DNA of 64,000 nucleotides from Takifugu bimaculatus (lineage: Eukaryota; Chordata; Actinopteri; Tetraodontiformes; Tetraodontidae): positions 18,287,105-18,351,104 of the forward strand of contig CP034992.1 of assembly GCA_004026145.2 (NCBI GenBank), read 5' to 3'. Below, piece by piece: positions 44,757 to 57,500 of the stretch. Both the position numbers and the translations under genes were made by a program. The first letter of the stretch is position 1; each line of letters begins with the position of its first letter. Below the pieces are notes generated by a model. The model saw only the letters and a list, made by a program, of their open reading frames with translations, did not search any database and had not been told where the DNA came from.

Positions 44757-44850
44757 CCATCCGTGCTGAGACACGATGGTCGTCCTGTCGGAGCAGGTTC
44801 TGCAGGGTGGCATCAGCACTCAGGCCCGGAGAGAAGCCGATGACAAACCC
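44757..44850 (-). other. Possible exon of unknown gene
   Basis: An acceptor-like gtgtccag at 44851 and a donor gtgaga at 44756 bracket GFVIGFSPGLSADATLQNLL followed by RQDDHRVSARM. I do not recognise it. It may belong to the kinase-like or SAMD3-like wreckage next to it. Confidence 0.25.
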
Positions 44851-45644
44851 CTGGACACCACCACCAATCAATGATTGGAGACAGCTGGACCTCGGACAAT
44901 GTGTTGAACCATGAATAAAGCTACAGAGATACCAACCCTGCTCCAGCCGCTGACCAGCCACGTCAACAGGAGCTGCAAATCTGCACAAAGCAAATGTGTC
45001 AGCATAGAATGAATGTTCAAACAGTAACAGGGCCCAGATTTTACTGGCCTTTATTCCAGTTTACTTACCAACAAGAGCTGCAAAATCTCTGAAATCATTT
45101 TGTATCTGCAGAGAAGCGCATTTTAACGGCATTCACAAACTTGTCAGCACTCAAAGTGTGCATAAACCAATCACCTAAATGGAAGCATATGCAGAGATAT
45201 CGACAGATGAATTACAGAAATGGGATCGATTTTCGAATGAACCAATATTAGCCGCCACATGCCAATACCGATTATTAGCATTAGCCATTTGGAGTCCCAT
45301 GCAGATCTTAATGCCGACAATGGTTTAGGTTACTTTGCCTCCGCAATTAACAACTTAACCAGCACGATGGTAAAAATGTTAAAATAAAATGCTATTGATG
45401 TCAGACGGCGTTAATATCAATCACAGCAGAATGACCAGATATTAGCAACGTGGAGCACGAGAGCGATGTAATGGAAACAACACAGAAGCGGTCAATTCTT
45501 TACACTGAGACACGGAATGATGTGATTGTGAAGCTTTAGCTTGAATTAGTTCATTTAGCAGCTGTGAAAGTCACTGAAACGAGCAGAGCGATGTAGAAGA
45601 TTTGTACTTACGTGAAGCGCCAAATGGAGTGAAGCGCGAGGCTA

Positions 45645-46450
45645 AAGTAGGTTTAGTACTGACGCAGATAACATGCAGACCTGCACCGTTTAACCTCATC
45701 CTGCATTTTTCAGATTGATTGACTGCAGGTTATCAGAGATCAGCTGTGGCTCTTTGGCCTCGGCGCTGAGGTCCAATCCCTCCCATCTCAGAGAACTGGA
45801 CCTCAGGTTCAACAATCTGCAGGATTCAGGAGTGAAGCTGCTGTCTGATCTCGTAGAGAATCCACACTATGGGCTGGAGACATTGAGACAGTAGCTGGTT
45901 GAAGCCAGTCAACTCCCGCTCATCTGCTGCATCACTCACTGACCACTGGTGAAGAGCATCTGTGGAAACATCTGCCGTCTACTCCCTCCATAGATGAAAA
46001 ATTCAGTTTTTAAAAAGCGCTGGTGGACTTTCAGGAGATCAGTTGATGGTCGACAAAGCAGAAGCAGCTTCGCCTTGAAGTTAAATTAGTTCCTGGTATC
46101 ACACAATGCATCTTTATAAAGCTCTAAATGGCTCCTCGACCACTCTTATAAGCATGAAAACATTCTCTTAATTGTCTCTTCAAATGTCTGTATTATACGT
46201 TACTATTTTACATCATGCCTTCAGAATCTTTAGGGTTTAGTATTTACTGTCTCTGTGACATGGAGCATTGGAATATTTCAGCTGCAGCCAGCAAAAACCC
46301 ATCAGAATGACGGCTATCGGTGGGAACCGCAGGTCATTTGACTTTAGTCAGTCTGTTCAATGTTATAGGATTTATTGCAATCTAATAAAAACTATGAATA
46401 AATGTGGGAAATAGGAAATAAAAAGAAGCAAAATGACCAAATAAATCTCC
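45645..46450 (+). repeat. Duplicated 3' end of an NLR gene
   Basis: Corresponds to intron-end sequence (as at 55828-55892) plus the terminal exon and 3'UTR at 57867-58610 of the NLR gene, in the same orientation and almost identical. It is about 2-3 kb upstream of that gene's first coding exon and is the remnant of a tandem NLR copy. Confidence 0.85.
45714..45894 (+). pseudogene. Orphan terminal LRR exon of an NLR
   Basis: After a tgcatttttcag acceptor the exon reads LIDCRLSEISCGSLASALRS, then LRELDLRFNNLQDSGVKLLS, then NPHYGLETLRQ and a stop at 45892-45894. It is one ribonuclease-inhibitor-type LRR pair like those in the complete gene. No NACHT exon lies upstream in the window, so it is an orphan. 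Confidence 0.8.
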
Positions 46451-47024
46451 CATGAATACTGTAAATTTAAAGATGAGAACCTGCTGCACTGTGCCGTGCC
46501 CCTTCTCTATTGAGAAAAGCCCAAGTGTGTCCTTCAGTCACCTCAGACATTCAGCCAGCTTTTAATACCTTTGTTCAAGCCCAGAACGCCCTGGATTATT
46601 CCCACTGAAGATGGAAAAGCAGGTGGAAAACATGAGTTATTGTTAACTGTACTGGTGTATGACTATAGCGCATTACTGGACCACTATAAACTTGTTGTTT
46701 GTGGTTTTTCTTTCTTTGTGGAGATTAACACGTTAAAAATAAATTGCACTGGTTCAGCAGTTGATCTTGTGTTCTTATTTGACCTGTACGACACAATTTC
46801 ACAAAGCTAAACATACATTTTTACAGAATAGTTTTATCCTTCCAATTACCAGCACCAGCTATTCAAAATATATAATGTAGTGGGTTTTAAAGTGAACTGA
46901 ATGATGTCTGCCTTGTCTCTCCTCTACCTGTCCTCCCCCTTCCCCTAAAATTGGCACGCTGATTCCAAAATTACAGTCATTTTCCCCCCAGCCCATCAAG
47001 TTTTGAAAGCTTCTCCTCCAGATC
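46451..47024. other. Intergenic; small shared block with 54005-54075
   Basis: A ~55-bp block around CCCCTTCTCTA-TGAGAAAAGCC (46478-46535) recurs in the NLR intron at 54005-54075. No genes are seen. Confidence 0.4.
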
Positions 47025-47215
47025 AGCAAATTTCCCCTAATGAGCTGGAGTCAGACTGGCCAGCTGTTGACAACTGGATCAGCTCCGTTGGTGCCGTCAC
47101 CATTAAGAGGTGTGTGCAGCCCCCAAAAGGTCAGAACTGTCAATATCCTATAGGGACACTTTGAACCAGAGGGGATCCTATAGATCAAAAAGTTGACCCA
47201 GTTTGATTCCGCACC
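47025..47215 (+). repeat. Dispersed repeat, also at 4.8-5.06 kb
   Basis: Same block order as 4820-5060. Because it lies upstream of the NLR gene it may be part of the NLR 5' flank, but no TATA box or clear first exon could be defined. Confidence 0.5.
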
Positions 47216-48595
47216 CAAAAACGAACATCTGTCAGACGAACTCCAGTTGTTTCCCAGTATTTCAGTTAAAACGTGGACCAAATTGTTCTGAAGAGAGGCG
47301 CCTGTGCTGGATATGACGCGATCCAACCACAAACACGGGACGTGTAGAGGAAGAAGAAGTGAAAGTTCTCAACTTCGGGCTCCATCTGGACTGACCGAGC
47401 CCTGATGGAAAACCTCTAATATTCAGGTAGCATTTGGTTCTTTCACTGCTGTCGTCTCGAATCAATGTTCCGCTGCGAGATGCGGCTTAATAACCTGCGT
47501 GTGCGCAATGAGCGTGCGCGTGTTTCGGACGCACATTGCGGCTGGTCGACGGGAATGTTGTGACGGATGATCAAACTTTGTAGCGTGTTTCCTCTAACTG
47601 CGTTTTCCGCTAACCCTGACCCAACATTTTAGAGGTTGAGGAAGCACATTTTAATACTCACAATAAGTCGACAATATTATTTGCAGTTAGTGGAAAAATC
47701 CACGGAAAGAGGGACACAAACGCGACAGTTTTAGCCTCCTCTCTTTGTCCCTCCACCAGGGGGACAATCAATCCTTTATTTAAAAAAGGAGAGTATGGAA
47801 AGAGGGAGAGATCAAGGCATTCCATTTGATTGTTTTAACAACTGGTTCTTTGTGGAATATGAATTTGTTATTATGGATTTATGAAATGTGTTCTGTTTTG
47901 AATAAAGCAGTCAAGAAAACGAAACTAAACTAAACCCATGGTGTTTTCATATTTTTGGTCCTGTACATGTGGTCAGATAAGATTAGTCTGAGCAGAATTG
48001 GGTGTTTTTTGCCCTTTGCTGTGTGTCATCTATTCTATTCAGCATGTTGGGTTGCTTGACTTCTGTTGGGTTGTGGCAACCTGATGCATCACTTCTGAGA
48101 TATTGACACACCTTTTTCCTGAGGCTGGCTCCAATGCTGCCAACACACCTGGCCATGGATATGGTGGGACTTCTGTGATGAGTGGGGTCAGAGGTGGTGG
48201 ACAAGCTCTGCTCCAAAACAAGCTTGCTAGATATGTTTGGGATCTCCTCCGCCACAACCACCAGCTGCAACTAGTAGCTGTGCACGCCATGCAGAGTTTT
48301 GACCTCTAGGTCAGGCTACAAATGTTTTTTCCAGCACCATCATGTGTTCGTGAGAAACATGATGCGCCCAGTTCTTTTCTCACTGCAGGGAACAGTTAAA
48401 AAAAGCAGCTTAAACTCTGAAAACATGAAAATTATACAGAGACATCATTGATTTATTGATTCAGTTGTTATTCAGAATGGATTAGAAATGTTCCTGTTTG
48501 ATAAAAATGCAGTGAATTGGGATTATTTAACTACAACCTCTACAGATTATTTACCTTCATCACAGTCTCATCACTATTTCTGATGTTTCCTCAGG

Positions 48596-51500
48596 ATGGA
48601 CGAGGACAGAGCAGAGTCCACAGTGCCCAGCTGGGTGTCCCTGAAGAGTGACCAGTCCAAAGGTGGACGAATAAACTTCAGAAGTTCAGAGAAAATGTAA
48701 GAAAACTAAAGTGTGATGATGTGTTTGTGTGGCACCCTTTAAACTTTGGTATCAGACCTCGAGGCTCACCTTTAAAGTAAGGTTTTCTGAACCACATAAC
48801 TCTGCCTTAGAACATTTCACAACCATACAAAACATCATTTTGTAGGTATTAGCCTCTACTATCGTGAAAAATGAAATTCATCAGGTCCTTAAAATGAAAC
48901 GGTGCACCAACATGTCAGGTGTTCGCTCCCATTAACTCCCATGTTAATTTTAGTGTGGTAAATCTTTTAAAACTGAAAATTGCTTGTGTTTTTAACTGGT
49001 CATTTCTCCTACATGGGTTAACATCATCTCACTAAAATTCCTAGGCATATATTTTAAAGTTTCCCAACAATATCCATCATTGCAGAGTGCTCCAGCTCTC
49101 CATTTAGATACGGATGGGTAAGACATGGCAGGTCTGTGCAGCTTGTTCTGCCACACTGTTCCACCACATGTCATGAAAAGTCATTAAAAAGTCTATTTAT
49201 AGGCTCCTGGTTCGAATAAACCCATAGACAACAATATCAGTCATTTCTAAATGGTTGAAATAAGCTTTTGAATACGCGTGACCTCTGTGCTATTTAATGA
49301 TCAGTTTCAGAGACCAGACGACTGTATTTGGAGCATAAATGGAGAACTTTTGTTCTATTCTATGAGTTTATATTCCTGATTTGGCACTTTTATTTTTAAC
49401 ATAAATTCACAATGAAGAACAGCCACTAAACACTTAGATCAAATACACTTTTCTCCAACTAAACGAGCTTGTTAGAACGTAAATAACTTTATATTTTTTG
49501 CTCAGTGTTCATTCAATCTTCAACTGTCAGAGCAAACTGAAAGTAGAAGTGAACGCAGCCTTTCTTAGGCGTTGCTAACGCCCAGTAGACATGTATAACC
49601 ACTATTCCCATTTTTGACAGGTGTCAGAAACGGTCTGCTTCCATTGGAGATTCCTCCTGTCCCGAGGGTGAAAACAAACGGAGAACTGAACTGCAGACCG
49701 CCGACCTGAACAACAGCGTCTCACGTAAGCTCGTCCATTTGTATTTATAAGATACTTTTGGGTCGGAATAAAGGAACAACTTGTGTATTTACAATGTGCA
49801 AGAGAAGATCCAGAGAGCTCTTGTTTGGTTCCACTGGAACCCCTGGACCCTCTGAAGACCTTCCTAAATGCTTAGACAGTATTTAGCAACATTTAGTCAT
49901 TTAGTTCTGGAAAGTGTTAAAGAGCTGAAGGCAGGTGACCTTTACAGGACAATGGGTCTGCTGAGTATGATGTGTTTGGAGAAGGTTTGATGTGTTTTTC
50001 TAAATATCATCCAGCTTTTACCAGCTGTTTAGTCCAAGCAAACTCTTGGAAGACATGGAAATGGTTGTTATAGACTAAATTACATTGAAACCCAATGAAA
50101 TAAAAGAATAGGTATAAGAAGACATAACATTTCAAACTGACAGTGAGATGGGTCATTACCCGACTGTTGCTTCTATCATTCAAACATGACAGAATATTTT
50201 CCAGTTGAGGACATCTGTGTTACTGCTGTAGATGACAATTGTAAAAGGATTTAAAAGATTGTTTGTTTTAGAGGGTGGTGAACTGCAGGAGGTGATAGAA
50301 GGTCATAAGATCAGTCTGAAGAGAAGATGTGAACATGTGACTGAAGGAACTAATGAAGCAGGAAGTGGAACCCTGCTGAACAAGATCTACACTGAGCTCT
50401 ACATCACTGAGGGACAAAGTGAGGAGGTGGACACACAACATGAGGTGAGACGGCTTGAGAGAACCTCCAAGAAGAACATCCAGGACACTCCAATCAAGTG
50501 CCAGGACATCTTCAAAGTCTTATCTGAGCAACAGAGACACATCAGAGTGGTTCTGACCAACGGTGTCGCCGGCGTTGGAAAAACCTTCTCAGTGCAGAAG
50601 TTCAGTCTGGACTGGGCAGAAGGTTTGGAGAACCAAGACATCAGTCTGGTGCTTCCGCTCTCATGCAGGGAGCTGAACTTGATCAGAGATGAGCAGCACA
50701 GTCTTCTCTCACTGCTTCATGTTTTCCATCCAACATTACAGAAGATCAGAGCAGAAGATCTGACTGTCTGGAAACTTCTGTTCATCTTTGATGGCCTGGA
50801 TGAAAGCAGATTTTCACTGGGTTTCAACAAGCATCAGGTCATCTCTGATGTCACACAAGTATCGTCAGTTGAAGTGGTCCTGGTGAACCTCATCCAGGGG
50901 AACCTGCTTCCCTCAGCTCTCATCTGGATCACCTCCAGACCTGCAGCAGCCCATCAGATTCCTCCCTCGTGTGTTGACAGGATCACAGAAGTACGAGGCT
51001 TCACTGACTCCCAGAAGGAGGAGTACTTCAGGAGGAGGTTCAGTGATGAAGATCTGTCCAAGAGAATCATCTCACACATCAAGGCCTCCAGGAGCCTCCA
51101 CATCATGTGTCTGATCCCAGTTTTCTGCTGGATCGCTGCTATGGTTCTGGAGGACATGATGACCAGAGACCAGAGAGGAGAGCTGCCCAAAACCCTGACT
51201 GACCTCTACTCACACTTCCTGAGGGTTCAGATAAAGAGGAAGAAGCAGAAGTATGGAGGAAAGCAGAGACCAGAGGAACTGACTGAGGCTGATAAAGAAC
51301 TCCTTCTGAAGTTGGGTCGGCTGGCGTTTGAACATCTGGAGAAAGGAAACATCATGTTCTACTCAGAAGACCTGGAGCGATGTGGACTGGACGTCTCCGA
51401 GGTGTCGGTGTACTCAGGAGTTTTTACAGAGATCTTCAAGAGAGAGAGTGTGATCTTCCAGAAATCAGTCTACTGCTTTGTTCATCTGAGCATTCAGGAG

Positions 51501-54500
51501 TTTCTGGCTGCCGTCTACATGTTCCACCGTTACACCAGGAAAGACACAGTGCTTATAAATCAGTTCCTAAAATATTCTAAACCAAACCGCTTTTCCGGGT
51601 TTGCTGGGTTGTTTGCAAAAAACAATCCAGTCACATCTCTTGATGACTTCCTCAGGAGAGCACTAATGAAATCTCTTGAAAGTGAAAATGGCCACCTGGA
51701 CTTGTTTGTTCGCTTCCTTCATGGTCTCTCTCTGGAGTCCAATCAGAGGATCTTGGGTGGACTGTTGGATCAGAGGAACAGCCACCCAGAAACCATCCAG
51801 AAGATCCTCAACAACCTGAAGAAGGTGAACAGTGGTAAAATCTCCCCAGACAGAAGCATCAACATCTTCCACTGTCTGATGGAGATGAAGGATCAGTCAG
51901 TCCATCAGGAGATCCAAGAGTTCCTGAAGTCAGGGGAGATATCAAAGAGGGAACTGTCAATGATCCACTGTTCAGCTCTGGCCTACCTGCTGCAGATGTC
52001 AGAGGAGGTTCTGGATGAGCTGGACCTGCGGCTGTACTACACCTCAGAGGAGGGACGACGTCGCCTGATTCCAGCTGTGAGAAACTGCAGGAAGGTCGTG
52101 TAAGTAAAGATTTCTGGGGCCGGACATCGGCGTTTAAATCAAGCGAGTGGATCATGTCAGGTAGCAATACCCCCTCCAGTGGTCATTCCTTCAATTCTTT
52201 ATCTCCATTGCAGCGTCCATAAATTAAAAAAAACAACAATTCATCCAGAAATGTTCAACACTGGCTGGATATAAGTTCAAAGGTCAATCCAGACAAACCA
52301 ACATAAGGCAGGAATAATAGGAGCCACAAGTTAACTGACTATCATGAAATTACTGTCATGTCATTAAATAACTTTTGTTTGTTTGTATACACTCTCACTC
52401 ACTCATTTTCTACCGCTTGTTCCTCCACTGAGGGTCGCGGGGGGGCTGGAGCCTATCCCAGCTCAATGGGCGGAGGCAGGGTACACCCTGGATTGGTCGC
52501 CAGTCAATCGCAGGGCTAACACATACAGACACACAACCATTCACTCTCACACTCACACCTACGGGCAATTTAGAGTTTTCCAATACATCGTATTCAAACG
52601 ACAGAAAAACACATCTTAACTCATGACACGTGACTATTTTGCTTCATTTGTTCAACGTAAAAACAGCCGGCCTCGTTGGTTTAAATGGGTGTTTTAGGTC
52701 TTTGTGGCGGTTCCGTTTGGAGCCTTTATGTGACCCACAAAGTTGTTTGAGCCTTTCCACACCCGTTAGGGGGCAACTTCATCACTAGCAACAAAAGGTG
52801 CAGTGAAAATGATTTGAAGGGAAACAGGCAGATATAACAGAAGCTGAGGGCAATCGATGCAACCAGAGACTCTGATGTCATCAATCGGATCGCTGAATTA
52901 AGACTTGACGCACCATCGTACAAATTGGATGAAATGCAAAATATCCAAAGAGCCGATAGACAGATAAAAAGATGCACGTTTCTTTAAACCATTTGCTATA
53001 ATCATTTTAAATATTGAGTAATTATGAGCTGTTCTAAAATAAGACAAATGTTGAGAATAATTCAGTTGCATTTCAGATCTGATGGTCGTTCAAACTGTTG
53101 CTCTACGGTGTTGAATTTAGCTTTTCCAGGAAATGAGCTACATTTGTGTTGAGGTAGATTCTCAGATAAGTTGATGAGAAATCCCAAAGTTTGACTCACT
53201 ATTTTTGTTTCATACACAACAGACTGTCTGGTCGTTTTCTTTCAAAGAGTCATTGGGAAGTTGTGGCCTCAGCAATGACGTCAAACCCTTCTCATCTACG
53301 GGAGCTGAGCTTAAGCTGGAACCAAAACCTGACAGATGCCGACGTAAAGTTACTGTCTTCTGCAATGATGCATCCAAACTGCAGACTGGAGACGCTCAGG
53401 TCAGGAGGCCTCTGTTGGTCTTTTCTAAATTTCTTTACATTTTCTGCTTTTCTCTTCATTTTCAGATTTAGAAATGTGTTTTTATTTGCCCCATTTATTC
53501 CTTTTCCAGGCTGTGGTGCTGCAGTTTATCAGAGATCAGCTGTGGCTCTCTGGCCTCGGCGCTGAGGTCCAATCCCTCCCATCTGAGGGTTCTGGAGCTG
53601 AGTCAGAACCAGCTGAAGGATCCAGGAGTGAAGCTGCTCTGTGGTTTTCTCCAGGATCCTCTCTGTGAGCTGGAGACGCTCAGGTCAGTCAGAGATGATC
53701 CAGTATTTTCCCAGGTGTAACTAGTTAGACAATAACTGTTTCCATGTTTGATCTTTGTTATAAACGTAGTGTTACAGTTCTCAGAAAAAAGACCACACAG
53801 GACAGATTTGCAGTATTAAATTGGTTGTGGAAATCTGTCCCATGTGAGGATGGTCATCAATGACTAGAAAGGAAGTATCAGTTGTAGATTTGTCTTGTTT
53901 TATTTTAGGCTGGCCACAAAACCGCCCAAACATTCAGACCAATCAAAAATGGTTCTTCCTGTCTTTTAAAGATCAGAAGGAAAACTAGAAAACCCCAAAA
54001 GAAAGCTGCTGCAGTGTGCCATGCCCCTTCTCTACTGAGAAAAGCCATCCCAAAAAAGAGAAAAGCCCAAGTGTGAAGTGAGCACCCTGTTAAACCTTGG
54101 TACCGAAAGCCTGCGGTCATTCTCATCTTAGGTGGCTTCATTCCAGCCAGAAGCCCAAACCTGCCTCCCTCTTAAAGGGGCAGCAGGTCAGTCCAACCAC
54201 AGAAACCTTCATGAAGATCTGAAGCTTTCAGCATCCACAATTGTAGCACCTCACTTCCATTGGAGTCCAAATCAGAAGTCAACAAGTTGATTCTACACCG
54301 ATTCTACACAATGCAACCATTTTAAAAAGGTTTCCATCCATAAGCTTTCACACATTTTTACATAAATCTGTTTGTTCATCACCTCCTTCTGTTGTAATGA
54401 TCATTAAAGAAAATGACCTTATTGGAGTTTTTCTCCTCACAAATATGACTTTCTATGAACGATGCAATAAATGCAGCTTGCAATCTAAGACAATATGGAA

Positions 54501-57500
54501 GTATGTGTATATAATAGTAGTGGAAGTAGCTCATAAAATAATACATTTGCTCTTCTCATCCAGTCTTTCTATGTTATTAAAGAAAAACCTGCTCTTAGTC
54601 AACAACATCTAAGACATCAGCCAAAAATCCTAATTTTATATAATCTAATATAAAACAGTAGAGAAGAGTCTTTCTGCAGAGACACTGGTGGCAGGAATGC
54701 AGAAGTATCACCTGCTCAACTTGGAAGGTGGAGCAGAAACCACCAGCTGAGAAGGTCCTCAGCGAGAGGAAGTGGTGGAGAACCATGAAACTTGCTAAGC
54801 TCCACCTCAGCTCCAGAGACGGGCTGAGCTGGAGCTGTGGCACCAGGTATCGCCCAGAAGAGCCTCCAACAAACAAGCTCTTCTCTTGGGAGGAGAGGGC
54901 TTTGAATCTCAGCTCAGTGTGCTTGTCTCTAGTAGGTGGCAGCTGCACCTTTTCCTGAGCTCCTTGTTGATGCCCTGAGGGGAATTGATGCTCCTGCAAT
55001 GTTTTCTGGCAGCATTGAGCTTGCAGTGGGGCAATCAAACACACTGTGGGGGGGCTCTCTTTCCTTCTCTCATCTGGAGAACAAGTGACACCAGCTGCCA
55101 ATCATTGTTGGAGAAATGTGCAGTCAGGGGAACGATGCGTCCAGACTATAGCCACCCTTCCAGCATCCAGCAGTGTCTAAAACCTTTGATTTGGTTTCAC
55201 CAGAGAGTGTAGGGATTGCAGGGTCGCTGCAGCATCGCCCACAAGCTGTCAGGAGTGGGTCGCTTTGTCCCAACTCCTGACAAGAGTTGAGTGCTATTGA
55301 GAAATGTGGTCTCACAAACCTGGAAGGTATTTTGACCTACACACACTTTACATACGGTGGAGATCTTGTCCAACCGCCCTGAAAGAACCCAAAATAGGAA
55401 CATACGGCAGATAAGCCGGTGCAGGACCAGAGGTTTGTTGCTTGGAAGCTGTGTTTTGCTCTGGAACATGTTGATTTTTATTTGTCTTCTCTCAACATAA
55501 TTGTTATTTTAGACTAAAGGAGTGCAGTTTATCAGAGACCAGCTGTGATTCTGTGGCCTCAGCTCTGAAGTCCAACCTCTCCCATCTGAGGGTTCTGGAC
55601 CTGAGCTACAACACGTTGCAGGATTCAGGAGTGAAGCGGCTCTGTTCTGGACTGGAGAGTCCAAACTGTAAACTGGAGAGGCTCAGGTCAGTCTTCATTT
55701 TTCTACCTATATACCAGCTGCTAAGATGGTGAAGTGAGGCTGTTCTCAACACTGCTGTGATGCACCACATTAAAAAAATTCCTTGGAATATCGTGAATTC
55801 AGGTCTGACCCAACTAAGAACTAACGTAGGTTTAGTACTGACGCAGATAACATGCAGACCTGCACCGTATAACCTCATCCTGCATTTTTCAGATTAGAGC
55901 ACTGCAGGTTATCAGAGATCAGCTGTGGCTCTCTGGCCTCGGCGCTGAGGTCCAATCCCTCCCATCTCAGAGAACTGGACCTGGATCAGAACCAGCTGCA
56001 GGATTCAGGAGTGAAGCTGCTCTGTGGTTTTCTCCACTTTCCAAACTGCCAACTGGAAACTCTGGGGTAAACACCATTCTCAAAAATGTCCATTATTCCA
56101 TCCGAGGGTCCTCACACTTTCTGAGTGTGTGTGTTGTGCCCAGTTCCTTCAGGAGGGAGGGCCACACGGGGACCACTTATTCATGATAAACTGATTTAAG
56201 GACAATGAAAAAGCCCACAGATGGTAACCAAAATTAGACAAAACTAGGTGAGGGTGCCTGGTAGACACCAGCCAACGAGGAGGGAGATGGTGAGGGAGAC
56301 AGGAAGTCATCTAAGACAGGTTGTGCCTTTAAAGATGAGCCACAGGTGAGATGGATCTCCATGATGAGATGGGAGGGAAAGAGGTGGGAGAACCTGGGAA
56401 GAGTGAGGGCCAGAACAATATATATTCTCCTCTGGAACAGTGCAAACCTGAGAGGTTGGAATTGTGGTAATTACATATTACTATCATTTTTTAACTTGTA
56501 ACTAAATTAAATATTTACAGATCATGCCTTTGATTAACCTTTCAGATTAATACTGGTTTCACTTATAACCTTATAAAAGTTTCCCTTCTTTATTTAGATT
56601 ATGGCGCTGCAGCTTATCAGAGATCAGCTGTGACTCTCTGGCCTCGGCGCTGAGGTCCAATCCCTCCCATCTCAGAGAACTGGACCTGAGTCAGAACCAG
56701 CTGCAGGATTCAGGAGTGAAGCTGCTCTGTGGTTTTCTCCACTTTCCAAACTGCCGACTGGAAACTCTGAGGTAAACACCATTCTCAAAAATGTCCATTA
56801 TTCCATCCGAGGGTCCTCACACTTTCTGAGTGTGTGTGTTGTGCCCAGTTCCTGCAGGAGGGAGGGCCACACGGGGACCACTTATTCATGATAAATTGAT
56901 TTAAGGACAATGAAAAAGCCGACAGATCGTAACAAAAATTAGACAAAACTAGGTGAGGGTGCCTGGTAGACACCAGCCAACGAGGAGGGAGATGGTGAGG
57001 GAGACAGGAAGTCATCTAAGACAGGTTGTGCCTTTAAAGTTGAGCCACAGGTGAGATGGATCTCCATGATGAGATGGGAGGGAAAGAGGTGGGAGAACCT
57101 GGGAAGAGTGAGGGCCAGAACAATATATATTCTCCTCTGGAACAGTGCAAACCTGAGAGGTTGGAATTGTGGTAATTACATATTACTATCATTTTTTAAC
57201 CTGTAACTAAATTAAATATTGACAGATCATGCCTTTGATTAACCTTTCAGATGAATACTGGTTTCACTTATAACCTTATAAAAGTTTCCCTTCTTTATTT
57301 AGCCTAAGTGACTGCAGTTTATCAGAGACCTGCTGTGATTCTGTGGCCTCAGCTCTGAAGTCCAACCTCTCCCATCTGAGGGTTCTGGACCTGAGTTGGA
57401 ACCAGCTGCAGGATTCAGGAGTGAAGGGGCTCTGTTCTGGACTGGAGAGTCCAAACTGTAAACTGGAGAGGCTCAGGTCAGTCTTCATTTTTCTACCTAT

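Noticed and set aside
47983..48309. Overlapping ORFs on both strands just upstream of the NLR start
   Set aside because: No family recognised, no splice sites joining them to the NLR exons; probably an old repeat.
54595..55101. 168-codon minus ORF in an NLR intron
   Set aside because: No recognisable domain and no splice context; kept only as unassigned intron content.
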